In this document: one piece after another, positions 39,231 to 47,781 of the stretch
How the letters are laid out: the number at the start of each line of letters is the position of its first letter
Position numbering within the stretch: position 1 is the stretch's first letter
Assembly: GCA_000720845.1 (NCBI GenBank)
Contig: JODU01000014.1
Span: 124,001 to 188,000, forward strand
DNA length: 64,000 nt
Source of the DNA: Kitasatospora aureofaciens
GTDB lineage: Bacteria > Actinomycetota > Actinomycetes > Streptomycetales > Streptomycetaceae
Reading direction: 5' to 3'
Notes under the pieces: generated by a model
Database searches by the model: none
What the model was told of the DNA's origin: nothing
What the model saw: only the letters and a program-made list of their open reading frames with translations
Made by a program: the position numbers and the translations under genes

Positions 39231-39926
39231 TCAATTACCCCGTCGGACTTTGTTCGTTCCTGGTGGAGGGGTGTGCGTCAGGGTCGCCCAGTCGACGGTG
39301 CGCTCGCACCAGCGGTCCAGCAGGACGCGGTCGTGGCCGACGGCAAGCAGTCCCGCTCCGGTCGCGGCCCGGTAGTCCTCCACCACCCGGACCAGCGCGG
39401 CCGTGGTCGAGGCGTCGAGCATCGCCGTCATCTCGTCGCACACCAGCCAGCGCGGGCTCAGCACCAGGGCACGGGCGAGGCAGGCGCGCTGCAACTGGCC
39501 GTCGCTCACCTCGTGCGGGCGTCTGGTCAGCAGGTCGGCGGTCAGCCCCACGGTGGCGGCCAGTTCGGCGACGCGGCCGGCGGCCCCGTCCCGGCGTCCG
39601 GTGGCGCGCAGGGGCTCGGCGATCAGGTCGGCCAGCGCGAGCCGGGGGTCCGCGGAGAGGCGGGCCTGCTGGAAGACGACGCCGAAGGCGGTGCGCTGTT
39701 CGCGGGGGGCGCGGTGCCGCCAGTGCCGTACGGGGGTGCCGTCCAGGAGGAGCGCCCCGGCGTCGGGCCGGTGCAGCAGGGCGGCGACGCGGGCGAGGGT
39801 GGACTTGCCGCAGCCGCTGGGGCCGAGCAGCCCGACCGCCTCCCCCGGCGCGACGGACAGGGAGACGTCCCGGAACACGGGCGCCTTCCCGTCGTATCCG
39901 GCGGTGACGGTGCGCAGTTCAAGCAC
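39231..39926 (-). CDS. nikE: Nickel ABC transporter ATP-binding protein NikE
   Basis: 231 aa, last gene of nikABCDE. ABC ATPase: Walker A LLGPSGCGKSTLARV, Q-loop GVVFQQARL, signature EVSDGQLQRACLARAL (VSDGQ for LSGGQ, common in this subfamily), Walker B WLVCDEMTAMLDAST, switch His in AVGHDR. Short for a DppF-type protein because it lacks the oligopeptide-specific C-terminal domain. Overlaps nikD by 8 nt. Nickel rather than peptide specificity is inferred from the Nur-type site in front of nikA. Confidence 0.9.
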   Translation of the reverse strand: MLELRTVTAGYDGKAPVFRDVSLSVAPGEAVGLLGPSGCGKSTLARVAALLHRPDAGALLLDGTPVRHWRHRAPREQRTAFGVVFQQARLSADPRLALADLIAEPLRATGRRDGAAGRVAELAATVGLTADLLTRRPHEVSDGQLQRACLARALVLSPRWLVCDEMTAMLDASTTAALVRVVEDYRAATGAGLLAVGHDRVLLDRWCERTVDWATLTHTPPPGTNKVRRGN

Positions 39927-40920
39927 GGTCGGCGGCCTCCGTGAGGACGGCGTGCGGATGGTGGCAGGCCACCTGGCCGCGCAGCGGGGGCGGGGTGGCG
40001 CAGGCGTCGGTCGTCCGGTCGCAGCGGGCGGCGAAGGCGCAGCCGTCGGGGAGCGCGCCGAGTTCCGGCGGCAGGCCGGGGATGGGGGCGAAGGCGCGGT
40101 CGGGTAGCGCGTCGAGCAGACCGCGGCTGTAGGGGTGGCGTGGGCCGGTTGAGCCGAAGAACGCGTTCGCGTCGGCGAGTTCGACGATGCGGCCGGCGTA
40201 CATCACGGCGACGCGGTCGGCGATCCGCTCGGCGGCGGCCAGGTCGTGGGTGATCATCAGCAGGGCACGGCCGTCACCGGGACGGACGCCCCCGCCTTCG
40301 GCAGTGTCGACATGTCGCCGCAGTTCGTCGACCGTGCGGTCCACCAGGTCCCGGTCGAGCCCGGTGGTCGGCTCGTCGGCGAGCAGCAGGGGGGCGTCGC
40401 CGACCAGGGCGAGGGCGGTGGCGGCGCGTTGGGCGAGGCCGCCGGAGAGTTCGTGCGGATGGTGGTCGAGGTGGTCCGCCGGGAACGCGGCGCGCTCGGC
40501 GGCGGCCACCGCGGCCGAGCGCAGGGCCTTGCTCCCGCGGGCCCCGCTGAGTTCCGCGACCGTCTCCTCCAGTTGCGCCCGGACGGAGCGGACCGGGGTG
40601 AGATGGGCGGCCGGGCTCTGCGGGACGAGGCCGATCAGCCGGCCCCGCACCGTGCGGGCCAGGGTCCGCTCGTCGGCGGCGAGCAGGTCCAGGTCGCCGA
40701 GGAGCGCGCGGCCCGCGGTCTGCGCGTTGCCGGGCAGCAGACCGAGCAGGGCGGAGGCGAGGACGGACTTGCCGCAGCCGCTCTCGCCGATCAGGGCCAG
40801 GCACTCGCCGGCCGCCACGTCGAAGTGGGCGTCGGTGACGGCGGCGATCCGGCGTCCGCCCGGCATCAGGAAGCGCACCGACAGACCGCGCAGCGACAGC
40901 ACGGGGGCTCGCTCGCTCAC
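39919..40920 (-). CDS. nikD: Nickel ABC transporter ATP-binding protein NikD
   Basis: 333 aa. Walker A ALIGESGCGKSVLASALLGL, Q-loop LVPQSPAAHLTPV, signature HELSGGLAQRAATALAL, Walker B PLLLADEPTTGLD, switch His in MITHDLAAAERIADR, then the C-terminal oligopeptide/nickel-type extension with GCAFAARCDRTTDACATPPP. GTG start at 40920 overlaps the nikC stop (GTGA). Confidence 0.92.
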   Translation of the reverse strand: MSERAPVLSLRGLSVRFLMPGGRRIAAVTDAHFDVAAGECLALIGESGCGKSVLASALLGLLPGNAQTAGRALLGDLDLLAADERTLARTVRGRLIGLVPQSPAAHLTPVRSVRAQLEETVAELSGARGSKALRSAAVAAAERAAFPADHLDHHPHELSGGLAQRAATALALVGDAPLLLADEPTTGLDRDLVDRTVDELRRHVDTAEGGGVRPGDGRALLMITHDLAAAERIADRVAVMYAGRIVELADANAFFGSTGPRHPYSRGLLDALPDRAFAPIPGLPPELGALPDGCAFAARCDRTTDACATPPPLRGQVACHHPHAVLTEAADRA

Positions 40921-41813
40921 AGCATCAGCTCCGATCGGCGCCGGGGGTTGATCCGTTCCCGCCAGGCACCCGCGAGCCCGGCGACGGCGAGGGTGGGCAC
41001 GATGATGAACAGGCCGGGGAAGAGCGTCGGCCACCACTGCCCGGCCAGCAGCGAACCGCGGGCCTCCTGGATCAGGTTGCCCAGGCTCGCGGTGTGGGTG
41101 GGCAGCCCGAGGCCGAGGAACGACAGCGCCGACTCGTGCCACATGGCGTGCGGCACCATGAGTACGGCGGCCAGCGCGGCCTGCGGCAGCACCGCCGGCA
41201 GCAGGTGCCGCACCGTCACCCGCCACCGGGACGCGCCGCCGGAGACGGCCGCGTCGATGTACGGACGGGCGCGCAGGGACAGCACCTCGGCGCGGACGAT
41301 GCGCGCGGTCGACAGCCAGTGGGTGAGCGCGACGGAGGCGACCACCGGCCAGACGCCCGGCCGGAACATCGCGACGATGAAGATGCCCAGCAGCAGGTGG
41401 GGCACGGAGGAGAAGGCGTCGACCACCCGCATGACGCCCCGGTCGACCCGGCCGCCCAGCGCCCCGGCGGTGGCGCCCACGGCGGTGCCGACGACCGTCG
41501 CGGTCAGCGCGGCCGCCACTCCGACGAGCAGGGAGACACGCAGGCCGTACACGCAGCGCAGCAGCAGGTCGCGGCCGACGTCGTCGGTGCCGAAGGGATG
41601 CCGCCAGGTGGGGGCCTCCAGCTTGGCGGCCAGGTCGACGGCCTGCTGGTCGAGTTGCACCAGCGGCGGCACGAGCAGCACGGCGAGCACGGTCGCGGTC
41701 AGCAGCACGGCGGAGGTGCGCAGGCGCAGGGTGCGGGTGGAGCGGCGGTCACCGCCGCGGGAGCGCCACGCGGTGCCTGTCTTCTCGGCGGCGACGTCAG
41801 TCATCGACTTCAC
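40917..41813 (-). CDS. nikC: Nickel ABC transporter permease NikC
   Basis: 298 aa. DppC/NikC-type permease with an N-terminal helix, FGTDDVGRDLLLRCVYGLRV motif and the EAA loop (ARPYIDAAVSGGASRWRVTV with VRHLLPAVLP). About six membrane segments. GTG start overlapping the nikB stop; an ATG three codons in (41804) is an alternative. Confidence 0.92.
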   Translation of the reverse strand: MKSMTDVAAEKTGTAWRSRGGDRRSTRTLRLRTSAVLLTATVLAVLLVPPLVQLDQQAVDLAAKLEAPTWRHPFGTDDVGRDLLLRCVYGLRVSLLVGVAAALTATVVGTAVGATAGALGGRVDRGVMRVVDAFSSVPHLLLGIFIVAMFRPGVWPVVASVALTHWLSTARIVRAEVLSLRARPYIDAAVSGGASRWRVTVRHLLPAVLPQAALAAVLMVPHAMWHESALSFLGLGLPTHTASLGNLIQEARGSLLAGQWWPTLFPGLFIIVPTLAVAGLAGAWRERINPRRRSELML

Positions 41814-42814
41814 ATCTCACTGAGCTTCACCCTCGGGTCGAAGAGTCCGTAGAGCAGGTCGGCCAGCAGGTTGCCGGCGAGTACGGCGGCGGTGGCGAGG
41901 GTGGTCAGGGCGGCGAGCAGCGGGAAGTCGACGGCGGTGGCCGCCTCGACGGTGGCGGCGGCGATGCCCGGCCAGCTGAAGACGCTCTCCACCAGCAGGG
42001 CGCCGGTGATGAGTTCGGGGACGCGGGAGCCGATCAGGGTGAGTACGGGCAGCAGCCCCGAACGCAGGGCGTGTCCGAACAGGACGGTGCCCTCCCGCAG
42101 TCCGCGGGCCCGCGCGCCGCGCACCGGGTCCTCCGCGAGGGCGTCGGCGACGCCTTGGCGCACGTAGAGGGTGAACCAGGGCAGTTGGGAGACGGCGAGC
42201 ACCCCGGCCGGCAGCACGAGGTGGCCCGCGACCTGCCCCGGGGTGACCTGTTCGCTGGCGGTGTCGGTCAGTCCGCCGGCGGGCAGCACGTCCCACTGGA
42301 GGGCGAACAGCCACACCGCGAGCAGCGCGATCCAGAAGACCGGCGCCGCCTCCAGGGTGTACGCGAGGGAGGTGACCGCCCGGTCGAGCACCGAGCCGGG
42401 CCGGCGGGCGGCCAGTACGCCGAGGAGCGTGCCGAGGGTCACCGCCAGGGCGAAGGCGACGGCGCACAACAGCGCGGACCAGACGAGCCGTTCACCGATC
42501 ACCTGGGTCACCGGCTGCCGCAGCACGCTGGAGTGGCCGAGGTCGCCGGTGAGCGCGGAGGTCAGCCAGTGCCACCAGCGGACGACGAAGGACTCGTCCA
42601 CACCGAGGTTCTCGCGCAGCCGGTCCAGGGTCTCCTGGTCGGCGCCGAGCGCGGCGGTGCCGGCGTAGGCCTTGACCGGGTCGAAGGGCGAGGCGGCGGC
42701 GATCGCGAACACGCCGAAGGTGACGACGAGGACGACGGGGACGGCGGACAGCGCGCGCCGCCCCGCCAGCCGTGCCATCGCGGCCCAGGGCAGCCGTCGG
42801 GCCGGTCGGATCAC
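41810..42814 (-). CDS. nikB: Nickel ABC transporter permease NikB
   Basis: 334 aa. DppB/NikB-type permease: LRENLGVDESFVVRWWHWLT, GDLGHSSVLRQPVTQVI and the EAA loop YVRQGVADALAEDPVRGARA followed by RGLREG. The frame is open a little further, but GTG at 42814 overlaps the nikA stop by 4 nt (GTGA), the same coupling seen throughout the operon. Six predicted helices. Confidence 0.92.
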   Translation of the reverse strand: MIRPARRLPWAAMARLAGRRALSAVPVVLVVTFGVFAIAAASPFDPVKAYAGTAALGADQETLDRLRENLGVDESFVVRWWHWLTSALTGDLGHSSVLRQPVTQVIGERLVWSALLCAVAFALAVTLGTLLGVLAARRPGSVLDRAVTSLAYTLEAAPVFWIALLAVWLFALQWDVLPAGGLTDTASEQVTPGQVAGHLVLPAGVLAVSQLPWFTLYVRQGVADALAEDPVRGARARGLREGTVLFGHALRSGLLPVLTLIGSRVPELITGALLVESVFSWPGIAAATVEAATAVDFPLLAALTTLATAAVLAGNLLADLLYGLFDPRVKLSEM

Positions 42815-44439
42815 TTCTTCGGCCGCCAGTCCTGGATGTTCCACCACGGCCCGCTGGCGAAGCCGTGCTCGTGCGGCTCCAGTTGGGTGGTCAGCCCGTC
42901 CCAGCGGTCGGCGAGGACGTAGAGGTGGTCGATGTGGGTGAGGAAGGTGTAGCCGGGGTCCTCGACGAGGGCCTGCTGGATCTCGTCGTAGGCGGCCGCG
43001 CGCTTGTCCGGCTCCTCGCTGCGGCGTCCGGCGTCGAGCGCCTCGTCCACGGCCGGGTTGACGTAGTGGGCCATGTTGTTGAAGCCGTCACCGGCGAGGG
43101 TGGAGTGCAGCAGCGTGTAGAGGCCGAAGTCGGGGTCGCCGACGCTGCCGAGGCCCGCGAGGACCGCGTCGGACTTCATCCGCGGCTCGATGACCTCCCA
43201 GGTGGCGCCCTCGACCTTGACCTCGATGCCGGCCTTCTTGGCGTCGGAGGCGTAGGCGAGCGCGTGGTCCTGGCGGACCTTGTCGCCCGAGGGGTAGTAG
43301 AGGGTGAAGGAGGCGCGCCGTCCGTCCTTGGCGCGGATGCCGCCGGAGCCGGGCTTCCAGCCCGCCTCGTCCAGGATGCGCTCGGCCGCGGCGAGGTCGT
43401 GCGGGCGCTCGATGCCGCGCTCGTACCAGGGGTCGTCGACAGGCAGCGGCCCGTACGCCGGACGGCCCGCGCCGTCGAGGATCCTGTCGACCATGGCCTG
43501 CCGGTCCACGGCGGCGTCCAGCGCCCTGCGGATCGCGCGGTCACCGGTGACCTTGCCGGAGGTGGGCAGGGTGACGGCCCGGAAGTCGTAGGACCTGGCC
43601 CGGTAGGTGCGCCTGCCGTCGTCCTTCTCGAAGGTGGCGGCGAGGTTGGGCGGCAGGACGGCGCCGTCGAGGTCGCCGGAGCGCAGTCGGGTGGCGCGCA
43701 CGTTGTCGTCGGCGATGACGGCCATGGTGAACGACTCCACGGCGGGCTTGTCGCCCCAGTAGTGCGGGTTGGCCTTGAAGCCGAGCTTCTCGCCCTTGCT
43801 CCAGTGGGTGAGCACGTACGGTCCGGTGCCGACCGGCCGGGTGTTGAAGTCACCGGTGTTGGGGTCCTGTCCGCCCGCGATGTGCTTGGGGACGATGGGC
43901 AGGACGGTGCGGGCGGCGAAGGGCGCGTAGGGGTACTCGAGCGTGAAGACGACGGTGTCGTCCCCGCTCGCGCGGACGCCCTTGATCGCGTCGAGTTCGC
44001 TGCGGGCGGTGTTGTTGGTCTTCCCGTCGAGGACGGTGCGGTACGTGTAGACCACGTCCTCGGCGGTCAGCGGTTCGCCGTCGCTGAACTTCACGCCGTC
44101 GCGCAGGGTGTACGTGTACGTCCGGCCGCCGTCGGTGACCTTCGGCAGCGCGGTGGCGAGCGCGGGCTTCAGTTTCAGGTCGGTGTCACGGGCGAGCAGC
44201 CCGTCGAAGATCTTGGAGTTGCCGTCCTTGCCGTAGCCGAGCAGCGGGCTGAGGGTGTCCGGCTCCGAGGCGACCCCGATGACGACGGACTCGGCCGCCC
44301 CCGCGTCGCCGTCCGCTCCCCCGCCCGAGGGCGCGGAGCAGGCGGTCGCACCGGCGGCGAACGCCACCGCGGCGGCGGCACTCCGTATCGGCAGGCTCCG
44401 ATCGGTCCGACGGGTCCAACGGGTCCGACGGGCTGTCAT
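42811..44439 (-). CDS. nikA: Nickel ABC transporter substrate-binding lipoprotein NikA
   Basis: 542 aa. Type 5 solute-binding protein. N-terminal signal RTDRSLPIRSAAAAVAFAAG ending in a lipobox-like ATAC-SAPSGGG, so a membrane-anchored lipoprotein. Mature features: VVIGVASEPDTLSPLLGYGK, YTYTLRDGVKFSDGEPLTAE, RPVGTGPYVLTHW, FTLYYPSGDKVRQDHALAYA. The fold alone fits nickel or dipeptides. The Nur-type box just upstream and synteny with the S. coelicolor nik operon argue for nickel uptake; binding residues were not verified. Confidence 0.88.
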   Translation of the reverse strand: MTARRTRWTRRTDRSLPIRSAAAAVAFAAGATACSAPSGGGADGDAGAAESVVIGVASEPDTLSPLLGYGKDGNSKIFDGLLARDTDLKLKPALATALPKVTDGGRTYTYTLRDGVKFSDGEPLTAEDVVYTYRTVLDGKTNNTARSELDAIKGVRASGDDTVVFTLEYPYAPFAARTVLPIVPKHIAGGQDPNTGDFNTRPVGTGPYVLTHWSKGEKLGFKANPHYWGDKPAVESFTMAVIADDNVRATRLRSGDLDGAVLPPNLAATFEKDDGRRTYRARSYDFRAVTLPTSGKVTGDRAIRRALDAAVDRQAMVDRILDGAGRPAYGPLPVDDPWYERGIERPHDLAAAERILDEAGWKPGSGGIRAKDGRRASFTLYYPSGDKVRQDHALAYASDAKKAGIEVKVEGATWEVIEPRMKSDAVLAGLGSVGDPDFGLYTLLHSTLAGDGFNNMAHYVNPAVDEALDAGRRSEEPDKRAAAYDEIQQALVEDPGYTFLTHIDHLYVLADRWDGLTTQLEPHEHGFASGPWWNIQDWRPKK

Positions 44440-44472
44440 GTCTCCCCCACGCTTGTTGTCGATGCGCAGCTA

Positions 44473-44489
44473 TTGCACATCACTCGCAA
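44473..44489 (-). promoter_or_regulatory. Nur-type box (nickel-uptake regulator) in the nikA promoter
   Basis: TTGC-N9-GCAA (TTGCACATCACTCGCAA), within the longer inverted repeat TATTGC / GCAATA, 34-50 nt upstream of nikA. The Streptomyces Fur-family regulator Nur recognises a TTGCAA-N5-TTGCAA type element; spacing here is exact and eight core bases match. Predicts repression of nik when nickel is sufficient. Confidence 0.75.
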
Positions 44490-44680
44490 TAAAGCGTCAA
44501 GCCAGGTGGCGGAGGTGCCGGGCGCGGCACCGCGTGTGCGCGGGACGCTCCCCGACGGGCGGGACATGGGTGAGGGGACCCGGGCCGATCAGTGCCGAGG
44601 CGTGGTCGCCGACTCCCGTCCCTCCTGGCGTCGCCGGTGAGGTGTCGGTGTCCATGGCGGTCGGAGCGCCGACCGCGCGT

Positions 44681-45190
44681 TCAGCCCACCCGGGCGGCGA
44701 ACGCCTCGTACGCGCGGGCGTCGAAGAGGACGAAGCGGACCTCGGTGACCGAGGTCCGTGTGGTCCGCACCGTCTCGACGGCGATGCGCGCCGCGTCGTC
44801 CAGCGGCCAGCGGTAGACGCCGGTGGAGATGGCGGGGAAGGCGACCGTGCGGGCGTCCAACTCGTCGGCGGTGCGCAGGGATTCGCGGTAGCAGGAGGCG
44901 AGGAGGCCGGAGCGGTCCTCGGTGGCGCTGTACACCGGGCCGACCGTGTGGATCACCCAGCGCGCGTCCAGGTCGCCCGCGGTGGTGGCGACCGCGCGGC
45001 CGGTGGGCAGGCCCTTGCCGAGGTGGCCCGCGCGCAGCCTGCGGCACTCCGCCAGGATCGCGGGGCCGCCGCGGCGGTGGATGGCGCCGTCGACGCCGCC
45101 TCCGCCGAGGAGGGAGGAGTTGGCGGCGTTGACGATCGCGTCGGCGCTCTCGCGGGTGATGTCGCCCTGGACGAGGGTGATGCCGGTCAT
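44681..45190 (-). CDS. Macrodomain protein (O-acetyl-ADP-ribose deacetylase type)
   Basis: 169 aa. Macrodomain: ITLVQGDITRESADAIVNAA, NSSLLGGGGVDGAIHRRGGP, RAVATTAGDLDARWVIHTVG, AFPAISTGVYRWPLDDAARI. The GDIT, NAAN and GGGGVDGAI motifs are those of the MacroD/YmdB class, which hydrolyses O-acetyl-ADP-ribose or mono-ADP-ribosyl groups. ATG overlaps the stop of the FAD oxidoreductase gene (ATGA). A sirtuin, which makes O-acetyl-ADP-ribose, is in the same window but 16 kb away. Confidence 0.93.
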   Translation of the reverse strand: MTGITLVQGDITRESADAIVNAANSSLLGGGGVDGAIHRRGGPAILAECRRLRAGHLGKGLPTGRAVATTAGDLDARWVIHTVGPVYSATEDRSGLLASCYRESLRTADELDARTVAFPAISTGVYRWPLDDAARIAVETVRTTRTSVTEVRFVLFDARAYEAFAARVG

Positions 45191-46596
45191 GTCTGCCTCA
45201 GTCGCCGCCAGACGGCCTTCGCGGCGTTGTGCCCCGACATGCCGTGGACGCCGGGGCCGGGCGGGGTGGCCGACGAGCAGATGAAGACGGCCGGGTGCGG
45301 GGTGGAGTACGGGAACAGGGAGAGCTTGGGGCGCAGGAGGAGTTGCAGGCCGGAGACCGCGCCGGAGGCGATGTCGCCGCCGACGTAGTTGGCGTTGCGG
45401 ACGGCGAGTTCGGGCGGGCCGGCGGTGGCACGGGCGAGGACGCGGTCGCGGAAACCGGGGGCGAAGCGCTCCAGTTGGCGTTCTATGGCGTCGGTGAGGT
45501 CGCCGGTCCAGCCGTTGGGCACGTGGCCGTACGCCCAGAAGACGTGCTTGCCGGCCGGGGCGCGGGTGGGGTCGGCGACGCTGGGCTGCACGGTGATGAG
45601 GAACGGCCGCTCGGGAGCGCGGTCCGTGCCGGAGGCGGCGTCCAGGGCGGCGCCGATCTCCGCGCTGTCGGCGCCGATCTGCACGGTGCCCGCGCCGCGC
45701 GGTGCCTCGGCAGTCCACGGGACGGGTCCGTCCAGCGCGTAGTCGATCTTGAAGACGCCGGGCCCGTACCGGTAGTTCGCGTAGTGGTTGCCGAGCCCGG
45801 CGATGCGGGCCAGGGCCGTGGGCGAGGTGTCGAAGACGTACGCTCGCGCGGGCGGCAGGTCGTCCAGGCGCTTGACCTCGTAGTCGGTGTGGACCGTACC
45901 GCCGAGGTCCTTCAGGTACGCGGCCAGGGCGTCGGAGATGGACTGGGAGCCGCCGCGCGCCACGGGCCAGCCGCGGGCGTGTGCGGCCAGCGCGAAGACC
46001 AGGCCTATGGCGCCCGTCGCGAAGCCGCCGAGCGGGGCCATGACGTGCGCGACGAGCCCGGCGAAGAGGGTCTTGGCGCGGTCGTCGCGGAAGCGGCGCA
46101 TCAGCCATGTCGACGGGGGCAGGCCGACCAGTCCGAAGCGGGCGAGGGTGACCGGGTCGCGGGGCAGCGCGGTGAGCGGCAGGGACATGAAATCCCGGGC
46201 CAGGGTGTCCCACTTGGGCAGGAAGCGCTCGACCAGCCTGCGGTACGGGCCGGCGTCGCGCGCCCCGAAGGACGCGGCCGTCTCGCCCACCGAGCGGGAC
46301 AGCACGGCGGCCGAGCCGTCGAGGAAGGGGTGCGCCATGGGCAGATCCGGGTGCAGCCACTCCAGGCCGTACCGCTCCAGGGGGAGGTGGCGGAAGGCGG
46401 GGGAATTGATGCCGAGCGGGTGCGCGGCCGAGCACGGGTCGTGCCGGAAGCCGGGCAGGGTCAGCTCCTCGGTGCGCGCGCCGCCGCCCACGGTGCCCTG
46501 CGCCTCGAACACCGCGACCGAGAAGCCGCGGCGGGCCAGCTCCACCGCCGCGGTCAGCCCGTTCGGCCCCGCACCCACTACGACCGCATCGAGCAT
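45187..46596 (-). CDS. FAD-dependent oxidoreductase, phytoene desaturase-like
   Basis: 469 aa. N-terminal dinucleotide-binding motif MLDAVVVGAGPNGLTAAVEL, ARRGFSVAVFEAQGTVGGGA, then GFRHDPCSAAHPLG, and a C-terminal FAD motif ICSSATPPGPGVHGMSGHNA. It resembles the CrtI-like/pyridine nucleotide-disulfide family 2 proteins with no carotenoid genes nearby, so substrate is unknown. ATG 46596 begins the Rossmann motif directly; a GTG 13 codons upstream, with TATCCT 8 nt before it, is possible. Coupled to the macrodomain gene. Confidence 0.88.
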   Translation of the reverse strand: MLDAVVVGAGPNGLTAAVELARRGFSVAVFEAQGTVGGGARTEELTLPGFRHDPCSAAHPLGINSPAFRHLPLERYGLEWLHPDLPMAHPFLDGSAAVLSRSVGETAASFGARDAGPYRRLVERFLPKWDTLARDFMSLPLTALPRDPVTLARFGLVGLPPSTWLMRRFRDDRAKTLFAGLVAHVMAPLGGFATGAIGLVFALAAHARGWPVARGGSQSISDALAAYLKDLGGTVHTDYEVKRLDDLPPARAYVFDTSPTALARIAGLGNHYANYRYGPGVFKIDYALDGPVPWTAEAPRGAGTVQIGADSAEIGAALDAASGTDRAPERPFLITVQPSVADPTRAPAGKHVFWAYGHVPNGWTGDLTDAIERQLERFAPGFRDRVLARATAGPPELAVRNANYVGGDIASGAVSGLQLLLRPKLSLFPYSTPHPAVFICSSATPPGPGVHGMSGHNAAKAVWRRLRQT

Positions 46597-46738
46597 CGAC
46601 GGCACCTTCGGACCCCTTCGTCTGCCGATGGCCACTGGGGATCAGGATATGCCCGGGGTCCGACAGCGCGCGGTCGCGGGTGGTCCGGGCCGTGCGCCGG
46701 CTGCCGTGTCCGGCCCCCGGCGACGGGGCGGAGGGGGT

Positions 46739-47677
46739 TCAGGCGGCCGCCGCGGCGCGGAAGGTGCTCGGGCTGAGGCCCTTGTGGCGTTTGAAGGCGG
46801 CGCTGAAGCCGAAGGCATCCGCGTAGCCGACGGACCTGGCGACCTGGGCGATGCTGAGATCGGTGTCGGTCAGCAGCACCTCGGCGTCGGCCATCCGGCA
46901 TTCGGTGAGGTAGGCGAGCGGCGGCCGGCCCATCAGCTCGGTGAAGCGCTTGGCGAACAGCGCCCGCGAGACGCCCGCTCGGCCGGCGAGCGACGCCACC
47001 GTCCAGGGCTGGGCGGGCCTGCCGTGGAAGGCCCGCAGCGCCGGGCCGAGCACCGGGTCGGCCAGCCCGCGGTACCAGCTGGGCGCGTCGGCGCCCGCCT
47101 GGTCGAACCAGGTGCGCAGCGTGCACACCAGGGCCCAGTCGAGGAGCCGGTCCATCAGCGCCTGGGAACCCGCCGAGAGCCGGGCGGCGTCAGCGGCGGC
47201 CGTCTCCAGCCAGGCACAGACCTCGGCGTCCTCGCTGACGACCAGGACGGGTGGCAGGGTGCGCAGGAGCCGTTCGTGGCGGTGGCCCGAGGCGCGGTAG
47301 GCGCCCACGATCAGCGCGGTCGCCCCGTCCGGGTCGGCGCCCCATCGGATACCGCCGATTTCCTCCGCGGTGCACTCGGCGTCCGTGAAGCACGCGATCT
47401 CGTACTCGGCGTGCGGGTGGTCGACCGTGGTGGGCCGGTCGGCGAGGAGGAACGGTGCCGGGCCGCGCACGACGGCCGTGTCGCCCGCGCCGACCGCCCG
47501 TCGGGTGCCGTCGGGCAGCAGCAGCGTGCCGCCGCCGCGCAGCACGCTGACCATGGTGAGCGGCGCGCCGTCGGTGAAGCGGACGGTCCAGGGCGCCGTC
47601 AGGACCGCGTGGCTGACGACTGAGCCCTCGGCCCGGATGCCGTTCAGCAGCGAACTCAGAGGATCCACGCCGGCCAT
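46739..47677 (-). CDS. AraC family transcriptional regulator (cupin-type sensor)
   Basis: 312 aa. N-terminal cupin-like AraC binding domain (WTVRFTDGAPLTMVSVLRGG, GAGDTAVVRGPAPFLLAD), C-terminal double HTH: WTVASLAGRAGVSRALFAKR, FTELMGRPPLAYLTECRM, LSIAQVARSVGYADAFGFSA, AFKRHKGLSPSTFR. Divergent from an NAD(P)H-dependent oxidoreductase gene, which is probably its target. Start ATG 47677; the frame is open 15 codons upstream. Confidence 0.92.
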   Translation of the reverse strand: MAGVDPLSSLLNGIRAEGSVVSHAVLTAPWTVRFTDGAPLTMVSVLRGGGTLLLPDGTRRAVGAGDTAVVRGPAPFLLADRPTTVDHPHAEYEIACFTDAECTAEEIGGIRWGADPDGATALIVGAYRASGHRHERLLRTLPPVLVVSEDAEVCAWLETAAADAARLSAGSQALMDRLLDWALVCTLRTWFDQAGADAPSWYRGLADPVLGPALRAFHGRPAQPWTVASLAGRAGVSRALFAKRFTELMGRPPLAYLTECRMADAEVLLTDTDLSIAQVARSVGYADAFGFSAAFKRHKGLSPSTFRAAAAA

Positions 47678-47741
47678 CGTAGACGATGACACATGTTTCT
47701 CAGACTTCCTCCCATGGATCATCCAATCTGCCGGAGCTGTA

Positions 47742-47769
47742 CTGGACTCGTCGCAACGGACGAGACCAG
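47742..47769. promoter_or_regulatory. Inverted repeat between the AraC and NAD(P)H oxidoreductase genes
   Basis: CTGGACTCGTC-GCAACG-GACGAGACCAG: 11-bp arms with one mismatch and a 6-bp spacer, 13 nt before the GTG of the reductase gene. Likely operator in the divergent promoter region. Confidence 0.5.
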
Positions 47770-47781
47770 CCGGGAGACCCC

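Noticed and set aside
39231..44439. Dipeptide/oligopeptide transporter assignment for the five-gene ABC operon
   Set aside because: Possible on family grounds, but the exact Nur-type box and synteny with the nik operon favour nickel.
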